64,000 nucleotides of DNA from Oscarella lobularis (GCF_947507565.1 NC_089175.1:5507733-5571732); one strand, 5' to 3'; positions 1 through 11,389 are shown, counted from the stretch's first letter. The notes: a model not told the origin generated them from the letters alone. Made by a program: numbers and translations.

Positions 1-231
1 TTATCCCTGCCTACGCAGAAAAAAACTTCAAAACCACTATCAGGGAAAGCCTATGTATGTACATAGAGTATATGTGTCGGACTGAGCTGGAGGTCTAAGA
101 TACATGTACAACAGCGTGAAATACCCCGAAATTTTATGACGTCACATTATCTAAGGCGTTCGCGTACTGTAAGCGGTGGGAGGCTATTCATGATAGCCAA
201 CACCAGGCCAGTTTAGACGGTTTAGAAAGGC

Positions 232-1522
232 ATGAAAGCCCGCGTTGACCATCATTATACGGGGATCGGCATCGCCGGACGCCCGTATCGCGTTAGCTTT
301 GCCACGGTTTCTCCGGCAATGAGATTTGTTTTTCGCAACGATCCGGGCGGCATCGCGTGCGTCGTCTTTACCTACGTTCTCCTAGGCTACGCGGACTTTG
401 TCGTCGTGCAGTATTTGGCTCCATCGTTTACGAACAGGTGCGATCTCAACTTTTTTCGTCGCGAAAAGGACTCGAATGTCTCTTTCTAGTCACTGGAAAT
501 CAATTCATCTCGTCCTATTCAACCTAGTTCTTGTTCTAAGTCTGACGTCACACATTCGCGCATCGATATCTGACCCAGGTCATCAAATTCAGATCATTCT
601 AAACCGTTAAGAAGAACCCGTTTGCTTTTTTCAGGGGAGGTTCTCGTATCGGGTACGAAACTCGACTTTTCTGATCTCTTCGTTGGAAATGGACATGTGA
701 GTAATAAAACTGAAAATGTTATTTTGTATTGCCTATGGTTACGTCTACTCAGGACTCTTCTGAGAAGAGAAAAGAGGATCGTGACGACGGTTGGACTCTC
801 TGTAATAAGTGCGAATCGTACAGACCACCTCGTGCTCATCATTGCAGGTAATAATAAAAGTGATAATAATAATAATAATAATATTAACGTTAGTCTCATT
901 TTTTCTATACTTTTTCAGAATCTGCAGGCGTTGCATTCGAAAAATGGATCACCACTGTCCATGGCAAGAAATATATGAATACAGGTAAAAATGGTCATTG
1001 ATCATGTTTAGGATTAATAACTGTGTTGGGGAATTGAATCAGAAATTCTTTATACTCTTTCTCATATACACAGGTACAGCATTTGGAGCTTACACGTTTC
1101 CTAGTATACTTTGGTTTTAGGCCTTGCCTGTGTCTATGCTCTTATCTTGACTATTGTGGCCATGGTTAAAGGATTTGGTAGTAATAGAGTCCAACCCGCA
1201 GCTATGTAAGGCCGTATGTATATCAAATTCATAAAGTAGCTCTAATCAAATTTATGATCTTTAGCATGTGCAGTGTTTTTCTTATTATGGAATCAATAAT
1301 GTTTCTTCTGTTTGTTTCCTTTATCGGATGCGATCAGGTATTTATTTTCTATCAGATTTCCTACATACTATAAGTTTTGTCTTCTAGTTTGAAGGCATTT
1401 TTGAAGATATGACGCAGGTGGAATGGGTTCAAAAGAAGTCTTCAATGCGTCATAGGAAATCTTGGATGGCTTTGCTAGGAGAAGTCTTTGGACGTGGCCA
1501 CTGCAGATGTAAATCAATGTAG
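232..1522 (+). CDS. DHHC palmitoyltransferase, ZDHHC3/7-like
   Basis: Protein S-acyltransferase of Golgi/plasma membranes that transfers palmitate to cysteines of client proteins. Nine exons (232-437, 490-578, 635-696, 753-847, 919-963, 1012-1073, 1121-1205, 1265-1337, 1388-1522) give an open 283-residue protein, a usual size for ZDHHC3/7. Seen in order: a first membrane segment (FTYVLLGYADFVVV), a second (HLVLFNLVLVLSLTSHIRA) followed by the family's DPG motif, the Cys-rich domain CNKCESYRPPRAHHC...RRCIRKMDHHCPW with the catalytic DHHC, then INNCVGELNQKFF and two more membrane segments, and a tail with a basic KSWMALLGEVFG stretch. The intron after the DHHCPW codons has a GC donor (964-965). 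This is the only whole copy; decayed or partial copies lie at 9.9, 17.2 and 23.1 kb. Family assignment is firm, exact orthology inferred. Confidence 0.88.
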
Positions 1523-1895
1523 TCTTGAAATATTTCAGGTGGTAAAATCTATTGAAGGTCGTTACCTATGTTGGTTTCTGCCAACGAGTCCCAATTTATC
1601 CAGACTCTCATCTAATCGATATTCTCAAGCGTAGTCTCGTTAAGGGAAGCGCGTAATTCAGTTAGGACTTTCCTTTGTTTTTCTAATAAACTTAGCAAAT
1701 GCCGCGCGATTGGTGGATCGAAACGAGGCAAATAGTACAGACGTCTCGTTAGAAGTCATCCGAAGTCGCTGGATCTTCCGGTAGGCCGCTCAATCAGCGC
1801 CGTCTGTCTTTGAGTGATTCGTTTTTTTCTCTGTATATATTTATAGATATGGGAGTCAAAAAATCAGTGTGCATAGATACACATCCGCTATATTC
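1523..1895. other. Intergenic spacer between ZDHHC-like and LU-1
   Basis: This is the 3' flank of both neighbouring genes, which converge here. I see AT-rich polyadenylation-like sequence (aataaa near 1685) and no supported gene. Confidence 0.5.
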
Positions 1896-2381
1896 CTATA
1901 CACCGAATGTGAGCGTTAGTAAGACAAGAAACAAGCCGCCAAAAAGGTCGATCAGAGTTGCCGTTGCTGAATTCGTCGGCGTCGGTGCAGAGATCCTGGT
2001 CGCCGAGTCCGTCGTCGCCGATTCCGTCGTTGGCGAGCTTGTCGTTGGCGAGCTTGTCGTCGTCGGTAACTCGGTCGTCGGCGACTCCGTCGTCGGCAGA
2101 TCTGCGTTGCATTCATTCGTGCAGCAGCATTCGGGGCAATGACTTTTCAACGAGCAGCCGCGACTATACGTAAAGTTTCCGTCGCCCACCGGTGTGACGG
2201 TGATGGAGCAGCAGTCGTCATTTCTACGACACATGGTGAGTTTCGTGGGAATGGGCGATTCGGAGCATCCGCTGTCGTCGCCCGTTCTTCCATTGCAGAT
2301 GTAGCACATGATCTGCGTCGTGACGGACGGCAGAAGAGCGAGAAGAACAAAGCAGAGCGAAAGTATAGGTGTCGTCATCAT
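1896..2381 (-). CDS. LU-1: GPI-anchored Ly6/uPAR-domain protein
   Basis: Single-exon 161-residue secreted protein. Residues 1-22 form a signal peptide (LSLCFVLLALLPSVTTQ). Residues 24-92 form one Ly6/uPAR three-finger domain beginning MCYICNG, with a double-Cys DDCCSITV segment and the diagnostic end CCCTNECN. Then comes a Thr/Ser/Pro stalk of about 40 residues (TTESPTTELPTTT), likely O-glycosylated, and a hydrophobic C-terminus (LFGGLFLVLLTLTFGV) fitting a GPI-attachment signal, so the product should sit on the outer cell surface. It is divergently transcribed from IgSF-1, 281 bp away. The family covers uPAR, CD59 and Ly6; the ligand is unknown, and co-expression with or binding to the adjacent receptor is inference. 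Confidence 0.85.
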   Translation of the reverse strand: MMTTPILSLCFVLLALLPSVTTQIMCYICNGRTGDDSGCSESPIPTKLTMCRRNDDCCSITVTPVGDGNFTYSRGCSLKSHCPECCCTNECNADLPTTESPTTELPTTTSSPTTSSPTTESATTDSATRISAPTPTNSATATLIDLFGGLFLVLLTLTFGV

Positions 2382-2662
2382 TCCAAATATGAGCGAATGT
2401 TAGGGTCGTGTCGCGATAATCGGGGCGTGTCTCGGTTCGTTCGTGTAACGGTGGCAACGAGGAATGCGGAAAATTCTCTCGTGATGCGCACGCACCGTGG
2501 GCCCACGTTGTACTGTACACTTTCAACCTGGGAAAAGTTTCCAAAAGACTCCAAAAAGGAAGCCTGAGAGGCTTTCAAAGGCGATTGGCGACTTCTACTA
2601 CGAGGAACGCCACCTGGCACCACGTGCTTCGTCTCACGCGAGGAGTCCGTCTGAGCTAGCCG
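2382..2662. promoter_or_regulatory. Bidirectional promoter, LU-1/IgSF-1
   Basis: The 281 bp between the two start codons must hold both promoters. Positions 2445-2458 read gtaacggtggcaac, an imperfect inverted repeat resembling the RFX X-box; a GGCGTGTCT element lies just upstream at about 2424. Both recur in other LU/IgSF spacers. Confidence 0.5.
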
Positions 2663-4767
2663 ATGTCTTTTGCAGCAGTTCTTTGTTTTACAGCGTTTGG
2701 TTCAGGCAAGTTGACATTGTAAAAATGACGCACCTTTACTCAATGACCAATTTCAGGGAGGGCGGGGCCCGCAAGATACTATTATATATTTAGCTGCAAA
2801 GGCTTTTAATTTCGTTTCTTTTAGTCGTTCACTGGACTGAGTCCAAACCAGCAATTAAAGCCGACGTACCGGGAGATCGCAAATATTTAGTTATTGGACA
2901 GTCCGTTGAAAAATTTCTGTACTGCACTGCCGTGGACGTTCCGTTGGCCGACGTTATTCTCTGCCTTTTAACTCCCGTTCACTTTTTTCAAGTCAATTCC
3001 CACAGAGATCCACGCTACCGCTATCGTTGCGAGACGACGTCGAAGAACGTCACGTGCGCGTACAGTGTTTCGAATGTGAAAGAAACCGACGCCGGTCTTT
3101 ATATATGCGCCGTGCACAACTGTGGTGACGTTGTGCACAGCGACGTTCACGTTTTTACATATAGTACGTCTTTTGGCAATAATTGTAAACACGTGATTTT
3201 TTGAATTATCTACTGTACTCTATAGATAAGCCACTCATCGATCACATCGTAGACTCCACTTCCAACGGAACCGTCCCAGAGGGCCAATCGTTCTTTTTGA
3301 CTTGCATCGTTAATGTGCCCGCCCGGGGAACTTCCGGCTTGTCAATGCAGTGGAGGCACAACGCGAAGACGGTCAAGTCGCAAAGCAAATTTTTTTCCTT
3401 TCTCTACAGTGTTCAGAGTTCAAATAGAAGCGATTCCGGGCGCTATTCCTGTATGGCACTCAATGGTACGGAACTTGACACGTCCTCTGTAGATATTGAT
3501 ATTACGTGTAAGCCAGCTAAGAGCAGTAAGAACTTCGTAAATATTTATTTTAGACCCTGCTAAAATTTTGACTTTTCTTGCTCGCACTCTCGACCGTCGT
3601 TTGCGTCCTCGTGTAGACGGGATTATTTACGCGGAGACGGGTGAAAATGTCACTATTCAATGCACAGTGGAAGGAAATCCCGCTCCAATGGTCTCCCTTT
3701 ATCACAGTAAAGAAGTGCCGGTAATTGAAAGAGCAGCCGATCGAACAGTGACATTGTTTCGAAATATTACCCGAGCTGAAGGGAAGCAAGACAACGGCGT
3801 TTACACATGTCAAGCCAATAACCGTATAAATCGCATCACCGTGGAAAATAAAATGAATCTTTTTGTTTACAGTTAAGAGGAATTAAATGAGATTATTTTT
3901 TCTGACCGTTCTTTTGTTTATAGTACTTCCATCAGTAACGTTTTTTGATTTGGTCGACGAGAATGACACGACGGGCTGCAGGAATGTGACCGTTGGAGAA
4001 CAACGGACACTAGAGTGCAGGGCTGACGGAGATCCGCCTCCTTTTGTTGTTATTTTAGATGAAAAAGGAGAGCAAGTTTCGAATTCTTCACGCAACGCTT
4101 CGTATTCATTTGTCGCGACGGAAGAAATGGATAAGATGACGTATAAATGCACAGCGACAGCTTCTGTTCTCGAAAGGACAGCAAATTCGACGTTTTTGCT
4201 TTGTGTTTTATCGTTGACGTCGACTTCATCGTCTCTATGTAAGAAAGTGTCCATATAGAGTTTTTGTACTACTAATGCGCTTTAGGGTGGATTGCAACTT
4301 TGATTTCTCTCGGTGGACTTATTCTTATTATTCTTATTTCGGTCGTCCTGGTACGTACATGCTTACAAAAGCCTAATACGCTGTGGACGGACAGACCGAC
4401 GGCCTCAACTGCCACACAACGTCAACGAAAATCGTCTCCGGTTGTACTGCTACGCGCAGCGCGGCGGGACACTCAATCATCGCGGCGGGTCCATGAACCA
4501 TCGCGGTATGTCAACGAACCATCATCGCGGATCAGTGATACGCAGCCGCGTGTCAATGAATCACCATTTCGGCGTGTCATGCAGCAGGTCAATAGAAGAG
4601 AATCATTTCGGCGTGCAGTCGCGCAGCAGGTCAATGAACAACCGCGGCGGGTCAATGAATCATCGCGACGGGCCAACGCCTCGGAGCGGGCTGAGTCATC
4701 GCTTCAAAGCAAGGCTGACAAGGACAACTATAACAGACAGAGGCAGGTGGAGGTGACTACTGTATAA
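2663..4767 (+). CDS. IgSF-1: four-Ig transmembrane receptor
   Basis: Six exons (2663-2705, 2825-3163, 3226-3507, 3554-3871, 3924-4238, 4286-4767) give 592 residues, all introns phase 1. Exon 1 is a signal peptide (MSFAAVLCFTAFGS) followed by a GC-AG intron (gcaagt at 2706). Each next exon is one Ig-like domain. D1 has extra cysteines and DAGLYICAVHNC; D2 has EGQSFFLTC...DSGRYSC; D3 has TGENVTIQC...DNGVYTC; D4 is atypical, with GCRNVTVGEQRTLEC and a late CV pair. The last exon holds one membrane helix (GGLILIILISVVLV) and a basic tail with degenerate RRVNES repeats. A surface receptor or adhesion molecule is likely; the ligand is unknown. Domain class is firm, function inferred from paralogues and cluster context. 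Confidence 0.85.
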
Positions 4768-5543
4768 GCAGTCCTGTGCATGTCATTTCATCCGCAGAAT
4801 AATGAGTTGCGGAGGTTTTCTCTTTTTTTACAAGTAGTGACAGTCACTGTACTGTACAGAACTCTTAATTATGCTATCCCCAGAAATGTATATCGCCACC
4901 ATCGCCACATGGCGAGTGACGAAGGACCCGGATGCGTGTTTTCCTCCATCTCCTCCATCGTCGGATCTATGAGAGAACGCAGTCGTCGTTGAAGCGAAGC
5001 TACGAGGATGCTATTTCGACGTCATCCAGAGTCGCTCAATGCGCAGCGGTCGCCGCTATGAAGCGCAGCGCCTTCCTGACGACGATAACGCGTTCTTTTC
5101 TCGTCGTAGCTTCTTCCTAGCGCACGAAATATATCTAGCTCCCTTCCTTATTTTCTTCAATAAACGTAGCAAGTCTAAAAGATCGTCAGACGAAGGGTTC
5201 AGATAGTGGGTTCGAAGAGCTAGGAGTGAAGTCGTCGTCGAAGCAAGGCTACAGGAGAAAGAATCTACATGATCGGTTGCGAGATCATCCGGAGTCGCTC
5301 AATCTGCAGCGTTGGCGCCGATAAGGCGCTCGGCGCAGCATCATCGAGGTAAGGGGCGGTTTCCTTGTGGGGAGGAGAGGATCGACGGGGAGGGGGAGGG
5401 GAAAGCACGCGAAGCCTGACCGGAAAAAGCGTGATCCCTTTTGTCTCGTGAAATGAAAACAGGGGCGTCTTTACGCTCCCTTTGCGCACGAAATACAAAA
5501 AGCGTGGTCTTAGAAACGGCAAAAACGTACGAAAAGTGCGCAG
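4768..5543. repeat. Cluster repeat block R, copy 1
   Basis: The 3' flank of IgSF-1 followed by a block recurring at the 3' side of LU genes across the cluster. Recognisable phrases are 'ggacccggatgcgtg', 'acgcagtcgtcgttgaagcgaggct', 'cgctcaatgcgcagcggtcgccg' and 'gtaaggggcggtttcctt', with extra duplicated pieces here. No gene is supported. It looks like part of the segmental duplication unit; I found no transposon ends. Confidence 0.6.
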
Positions 5544-5933
5544 CTAAACGCCAAATTTGACTAGCAAGGCAAGAAATGAGCCGCCGAGAACGCAGATCAG
5601 CGTTGCCGTCGCTCTTGCCTCTGAATTCAACGGCGCACCCGTCGGCGGCGCAAACGTCGGCGGCTGTGGTAGATCCTTATTGCATCCATTCTCACAGCAG
5701 CAGCTGGAGGTAGTGCATGGTTTAGGGGAGCACCAACGTTTGTAGCCTGTAGACACAGGGTCGAGGGCGCAGCAGTCCGTCGAAAACGGGCACTTGTAAA
5801 GGTACATGTCCTCAGCTACTTCACCACAGTTCAAGTCGTCACCACTTGTACACTGGTAGCACATCAGTTGTTCCGTCGTACGGGACGGCAGCAAAGTAAC
5901 GACGAGAAGCCAGAGTAGAAAATACTTTGCCAT
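5544..5933 (-). CDS. LU-2: GPI-anchored Ly6/uPAR-domain protein
   Basis: Single exon, 129 residues. The start MAKYFLLWLLVVTLLP was chosen because it opens the signal peptide; an in-frame upstream ATG adds a non-hydrophobic leader. The mature domain runs from MCYQCTSG to CCCENGCN, with a DCCALD centre. A short Pro/Ala stalk (QPPTFAPPTGAP) and a hydrophobic GPI-type end (ICVLGGSFLALLVKFGV) follow. Sequence divergence from LU-1 in the loops is large while the Cys frame is kept. It is divergent to IgSF-2, with 409 bp between start codons. Confidence 0.83.
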   Translation of the reverse strand: MAKYFLLWLLVVTLLPSRTTEQLMCYQCTSGDDLNCGEVAEDMYLYKCPFSTDCCALDPVSTGYKRWCSPKPCTTSSCCCENGCNKDLPQPPTFAPPTGAPLNSEARATATLICVLGGSFLALLVKFGV

Positions 5934-6342
5934 CGTTCTAATTATGATACCTACGTCAGCTTCATTCCACAGTTTATGTTGACATACCTGCTCAGTGCTG
6001 CCAGCGCTAGTACTAACCCTAACCCTAAGTCTCAACACTGTCAACAGGTGTATCGTGTTTGCTGTAACGGTGGCAACAGAGTTCTCCTGGGGGTTTTGAC
6101 GGGGGTTGCGTAGGTTTGGCCGGTGGGCATGACTGATTTTATCTAACTGGCGTCCTGTACTATACTTTCACGAAATCTATTTATCATTCCCAGACACTGC
6201 GGTTGGAAGCTCTGAAGTCCTTCTGAACGGCTCAGCAGCGAGACTTTGAGGTTTATTTCGCACCGGGTCGGGCCTGACTTTGCAGTCGCGTGATCACCTC
6301 ATTATCTTCTTTGCCGTCACACGAAGCAGATTTGTGCTCAAG
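5934..6342. promoter_or_regulatory. Bidirectional promoter, LU-2/IgSF-2
   Basis: 409 bp head-to-head spacer. The X-box-like motif gtaacggtggcaac is at 6064-6077, identical to that in the LU-1/IgSF-1 spacer. Confidence 0.5.
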
Positions 6343-9300
6343 ATGGCCTTCGCAAAAGCGATTCTTTGCGTTACAGCGTTGGTCTCATGTAAGTGAATTT
6401 GTCGCGGGACGCTAAGGGATGGTACATAGGATAGGAACAGTCATCTAGTAGTGCAGAGAGAATGGCTGTGGCATTAATGTGGGCGGGTCTAGACAAGATG
6501 GCATACGGTAGGTTCGTTTTCTTTCTTATGTAGTCCTTCCTTGGGCTGTATCTGAACCAACAGTCAAACTTGCTATACCAGGAAATCGCAAATATTTGGT
6601 CGTTGGAGAGTTTGCCAAAAATTTTCTCTACTGCAATACCACAGGAATCAGCCAAGTCGTTCTATGTCTTGTATCCATAGAACAGGAAAGTTTTCAGGTC
6701 GACTACATTCAAGATCCACGATACAACTTCGATTGCAGTAAAACGACAGACATCTCATGTGTACTCAGCATTAGGTCAGTGAAGGAGGTCGATTCTGGCA
6801 CATATACGTGCGCTGATTTTGATTGTGGGGCCGCCGTACAGACCAGCCTATACGTTCCCATCTATAGTAAGTCTTCAATTGCGCAAGATATACCTATATT
6901 GTTCTCCTATTATAGATACGCCTCTTATTGATCAGTTGACGGGATCCACGTCTGACGGAACGGTTAAAGAAGGCCAATCTTTTTATTTAAACTGCCTTGT
7001 TGTTGTTCCTGCTGGCGGACTGCCAGAAGCGTCAATAGAGTGGAGGCTCGACGGAAAAGTTGTTAAATCACAAAACGGCTTTTCGGACTTCACCTATAGC
7101 GTAGCCCATGCGAATAGAAAAGACTCTGGGACGTATTCGTGTGTTGTACTAAGCAAAGGCAGCGAGATCGATTTGAAGACTTATCCAGCAAAAATCAACG
7201 TTACATGTATGCGAAGAGGTCGCGTCTATTTTATGACTCTCACAACCTACTTTGTTTCAGATGCCGCTCAAGTCGCGTCGTTCGAAGTCGTTTCACTAAA
7301 CCATCTGATTAACGCGAGTGGGGCCGTGTACGCGGAAGCGGGGACGAGCGTTACTTTTGAGTGCACGGCCGACGGGAATCCCGCTCCGTTCGTCGCTATT
7401 CGATACAATCAAGATGAGGAACTAGTGGGCCCGAAATTGTTAGACAGCGTTTCCAGAAGCCTTACGCTAATGAAAGGAAATAATTACACTGGCATCTATA
7501 GTTGTGAGGCTTATAACAGTGAGAACACTATCCATGCAAAGAAGAGCATTCGTTTCATCGTTTACGGTACAGCGATACAAACATGATTAACTATGACGTT
7601 AATCCTAACTTTGCACGCAGAAAATGTGAAGATAAATGATTTCGCTTTCAATGATACCGCGAATGATACCCTAGCAGGTTGTAGTAGGCACGTCATTGCC
7701 GGCAATAGAGAAACGCTGCAGTGTACGGCAGACGGTGTTCCAACGCCATCTGTTGCCATTCTAAATGAGAGTGGAGCGGAAGTCGCAACTGGCTTACGCC
7801 TCGCGTCCTATCGCTTCCCTGCCGAAAAGAATGAGACATATAAATGTCAGGCGAAGACTGCTGTTATCAATAGTACAGCAGACGCCAAATTTGTACTTTG
7901 CGTGACGCCTAGGCCATGTACGGAAAGCCAGCGGGGAGGGTTTTTTTGACATCATAACCATCTGTTTTTTTCTTGTCAGATGCCGCACAAATCATTTCAT
8001 TTGTCGTTCGCTCCTCGAACCGTCTGATTAACGTGAGCGGGACCATCTATGCGGAAGCGGGGACAAACGTTACTTTTGACTGTACGGCTGACGGATATCC
8101 AGTTCCGTCAGTCGCTATTCAGTTTCGTGGCGACGAGGATGAACTGGTAACTCAAAGTTCGAAATTTTTGCGAAGTGTTTCTAGAGCCGTCTCGCCGGCG
8201 GAAGGAAAAAGAGACACTGGCTTCTACATTTGTACAGCTTCCAACAGTAAAAACGTCAGTTCAGAAAGAATTTGTTTATTCGTTTACGGTAAATTGATAT
8301 ATGAAACTCGATTTATATAACTAGCCGTTCTTATGCCTAGAAAATCCCAAAATTGTGTTTTTTGCTTTGAATCAAACAAACGATACCGTAACGGGTCAGT
8401 GCAGTGCGCATGTGATCGCTGGAGACAAACGAACCCTGCAGTGCACAGCTGACGGAGAGCCGCATCCGTCTGTTGTCATTCTAAACGAAAAGGGAGAACG
8501 AGTTGCGAATGGTTCACGCAACGCGTTCTATCGTTTCACTGCTAGAAAGAATGAGACATACGAATGTGGAGCGAAAACCGCTGCTATCAATAGCACAGCA
8601 AACGCTAAATTTGTACTCTGCGTGACGCCTAGACCATGTACGGAAAACGAGGGGAAGTGTTTTAGTGTGACGTTGTACGAGACTATCTATTTTTTTAGAT
8701 GCCCCGCGAATAACTTCATTTGTCGTTCGTTCCTCAAACCGTCTGATTAACGAGAGCGGGACCGTTTATGCAGAAACGGGAACAAACGTCACTATTGAGT
8801 GTAAGGCTGACGGATATCCTGTTCCGTCAGTTGCTATTCGATATAGTCGCGATGAGGAACTGGTGGGTCCCAAACAGTCTGGAAGTGTTTCTAGAAACGT
8901 TACGCGGGCTGACGGAAAAAGAGATACTGGCTTCTACATTTGTGAAGCTTCTAACAGTGAAAATGTCAGTTCGGAGACCATCCATTTCTTCGTTTACGGT
9001 AAATTGATGTGAAAGGATTAGTTATATACATGTAGTAGCTATATAGTCGCTTTTGCGCAGAGAACACTAAAATAGCGTTTTTCGCTTTGAATCATACGAA
9101 TGACGGTGTGAATGATACTGTAACGCATCAGTGCAAGAACGTGACCAGTGGAGAAAAACAAACGCTGCGATGCACGGCTGACGGAGACCCGCCTCCATCC
9201 GTTGTCATTCGGAATGAAAAAGGAGAGCAAGTTGCAATTGGATTAGTCAACGCGTTTTATCGTTTTTCTGCCAAAAAAAATGAAACTTACGAATGTCGAG

Positions 9301-9634
9301 CCAATGCCGCCGTTATCAGGAGCACAGCAAACGCAGAATTTTTTCTGTGCGTGTTCACTTCAACTTCAACTTCGTCGTATTATGGTAACGACAGTCGACA
9401 GCGAAAGTAGTAGATATATTAGGTGTACGTCTTTTTGTTTTAGTGTGGATTGCTGTTGCTGCTGGAATAGTTCTCTTATTGGTGATAACATCACTTATAT
9501 TTACGTGTGCAGGATGCAGAAAACGTCGTAAAAAGAAAAGGCAGAGGCAGGAGGAGTTACAGAGGTTAGCTGACGACGATTTTGGTGAGGAAACAACCAA
9601 TTCAAGAAATGCCAATAACGAAGGGTGCAATTGA
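6343..9634 (+). CDS. IgSF-2: long-form eight-Ig receptor
   Basis: Ten exons (6343-6388, 6534-6866, 6916-7206, 7261-7566, 7621-7917, 7980-8288, 8341-8637, 8699-8998, 9061-9384, 9444-9634) give 897 residues. The signal peptide MAFAKAILCVTALVS is followed by a normal GT intron, unlike its paralogues. D1 and D2 match the short receptors; then come three tandem A+B modules. A-type Ig domains contain AGTNVTF(D/E)CTADG and a (D/G)TGFYIC end; B-type domains contain an HVIAGDKRTLQC-like strand and a late FVLCV. The membrane helix (WIAVAAGIVLLLVITSLIFTC) precedes a very basic tail (RKRRKKKRQRQEE) ending NNEGCN. Introns are phase 1, so A+B units can be added in frame. The ligand is unknown. Confidence 0.85.
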
Positions 9635-10004
9635 TGATCATGCTTATCTCCCCTAAGAAGTGTTCTTGCACGTGCACGTTACATAATAAATCAAAGTGGT
9701 GTTCTTATCAATTTTGTAGATCAGTGGCACCAATTGGACGCACAAAATCTTCCAGACACACTTGATAGGAAACCGCCTACGCTTTAGTCATATATTATCC
9801 GGTACATTTTTTACAGACTGCGACTCAGTCTTACTGAAAAAGTATGCTAGAAAGTCAATCAGACTAATCTGTGTACAACAGGTAAACCTACACAAAAAAA
9901 TATCGATATTTTTCTTCTCTTAGTTTCTTTTAGTGGCTGCGATCAGGTACACGTGTTTACTTTCTATAGATTTTTTGTTTTACGTTCGTATTGTCCAGCG
10001 ATAT
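9635..10004. other. 3' flank of IgSF-2 with exon-like repeat and ZDHHC fragment
   Basis: Positions 9812-9893 carry an exon-like block ('ttacag|actgcgactcagtctta...tacaacag|gtaaac') that recurs after other receptors. Positions 9911-9955 ('ttagtttcttttagtggctgcgatcag|gta') match the end of exon 8 of the palmitoyltransferase gene at 1265-1337, with its donor. No open gene is present. Confidence 0.6.
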
Positions 10005-10470
10005 ATCCATGACGAGTGGCCCGGATGCGTGACTCTGAGGGACGCAGTCGTTGAAGCACGGATTGTAGAGACTGTCTCTACAATCCGTGGTTGAAGCGAG
10101 GCTAAGAGAAAGTACAGGATGCTATTTCGAGGTGATCTGAAGTCGCTCAATGCGCAGCGGTCGCCGGTATGCTCAGCGCCTTTCTGTCGACGATAAGGCG
10201 TTATTTTTCTCCTCGTAGCTTCTTCCTTCTAGTAGTGCACGAAATCGTCGTTGAAGCGTCATCGAATCAGGGTAAGAGGCGGTTTCCTTTTGGGGACGAA
10301 TGGTGTCGGGAGGCCCGAGGGAGGAAATCACGCGCAGCCCTACAGGAAAAGCGTGATCCCACGTTCGGTAAAAAGCAGGGGCGTTTTGACGAAATACAAA
10401 AGGCGTGATGTTAGAAAATTGCAAAACGTGCGAAAAGAACTAACCGAGCGTCTAATTGTAAAACGCCCAT
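10005..10470. repeat. Cluster repeat block R, copy 2
   Basis: A fuller copy of the shared intergenic block: 'cccggatgcgtgac', 'gaggctaagagaaagtacaggatgc', 'gtaagaggcggtttccttttg', 'gaaaagcgtgatcccacgttcgg'. Very close to copy 3 at 13.6-13.96 kb, which suggests recent duplication or gene conversion. No gene is supported. Confidence 0.65.
10050..10096. repeat. 15-bp perfect hairpin flanked by 7-bp direct repeat
   Basis: Arms cacggattgtagaga (10057-10071) and tctctacaatccgtg (10075-10089) are perfect inverse complements around a 3-base loop. They interrupt repeat block R, and gttgaag flanks them directly (10050-10056 and 10090-10096). The other copies of the block lack the hairpin. Confidence 0.85.
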
Positions 10471-10737
10471 CAATTTAAGCCGGCCAGGCGTTGCCATGGC
10501 TCTGTGGCGTACTTGTCTGTCGTAGCGAATCGTGGGAAGAGGCTTTCTCTCTTGGGAGGTAAAAAGAGAGGGGGAGGGAATCTAAATCACGCGGGCCCCT
10601 GACAGGAAAAAGCGTGATCCTCTTTTGTTTGGGAAACGTGGCGTTTTCGCTACTAGCGCCTGTGTGAACAACAAAGAGCGGTGGGTTTAGAAACAGAAAA
10701 ACGTGCAAGCATCAGCGCGTATCCGCTATTGAGCGTT
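10471..10737. other. Spacer between repeat block R and LU-3
   Basis: A diverged second part of the repeat block ('cctgacaggaaaaagcgtgatcc') and the 3' flank of LU-3. No gene is seen. Confidence 0.5.
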
Positions 10738-11212
10738 TCAGTAGACGTCATATTTGAGCGTCAAGACGAAAAACAAGCCGCCCAGGAGGTTGATTAGAGT
10801 AGCAGTTGCTTTTTCTTGTGATCCCGTCGGCGGCGGCGCCGCTGTTTTCGCCGACGGTGTGGCTGTCGTCGAGGCTGTCGTCGGTGAGGAAGTTGTCGGC
10901 GAGGCTGTCGTCGGCGGTAGATCTGCGTTGCATCCGTTAGTGCAACAGCAGGATTTGCACATACTTTTCAACATGCATTCACGAGTGACGACGGTATGTA
11001 AAGTTTCCACCACCCGCCGGGGTGACGGTGATGGAGCAGCAGTCGTCACTTCTTAGGCACTGAATGAGTTTGCTAGGGTCGGGAGATTCGGAGCACCCGC
11101 TGTTGTCGCCGGTTTTTCCATTGCAAACGTAGCAGCTGATCTGCGCCGTGCTGGACGGCAGAAAAGCGAGAACAACAAAGCAGACTGAAAGCAGAAAAGG
11201 TGTCGCCATCAT
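10738..11212 (-). pseudogene. LU-3: Ly6/uPAR gene with one frameshift
   Basis: The first part (start 11212) reads as signal peptide plus Ly6 domain (LSVCFVVLAFLPSSTAQISCYVCNGKTG...DDCCSITVTPAGGGNFTYRR) and hits a stop near 10980. The second part, in another frame, carries ECMLKSMCKSCCCTNGCN, a Thr-rich stalk (TTASPTTSSPTTAST) and a GPI-type tail (LINLLGGLFFVLTL). Aligned to LU-1 (GDGNFTYSRGCSLKS) the parts meet with a single small indel near 10990-11005. It is either a recent null allele or an assembly error; everything else (length, Cys frame, stalk) is preserved. It is divergent to IgSF-3, which looks whole. Confidence 0.75.
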
Positions 11213-11389
11213 TCTAAAAGTTACACTCGTGTCACGTTACGACTGTGACTGTCCGGCCCTGTAGTAAACTTTGAATGCGGGTAGGGCGTGTCTCGTCTGT
11301 GTAACGGGGCAACAGCGGCCACCGTAGAGTTTGAATAATTGGGGAGCGTGACCACCAGGAACACATCACGTGCTCCGTCTCAAGTTTTG
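11213..11389. promoter_or_regulatory. Bidirectional promoter, LU-3/IgSF-3
   Basis: 177 bp spacer with GGCGTGTCT at 11285-11293 and the X-box-like gtaacggggcaac at 11301-11313, one base shorter than in copies 1 and 2. Confidence 0.5.

Noticed and set aside
5604-5640. RNA genes and viral-type elements anywhere in the window
   Set aside because: I scanned for tRNA/rRNA-like sequence, LTRs, reverse transcriptase, integrase and capsid motifs and recognised none; absence by eye is not proof.
10005-10470. Repeat block R as a transposable element
   Set aside because: No terminal inverted repeats, target duplications or coding remnants; it always occurs at the same place relative to LU genes, so it is better explained as part of the segmental duplication unit.
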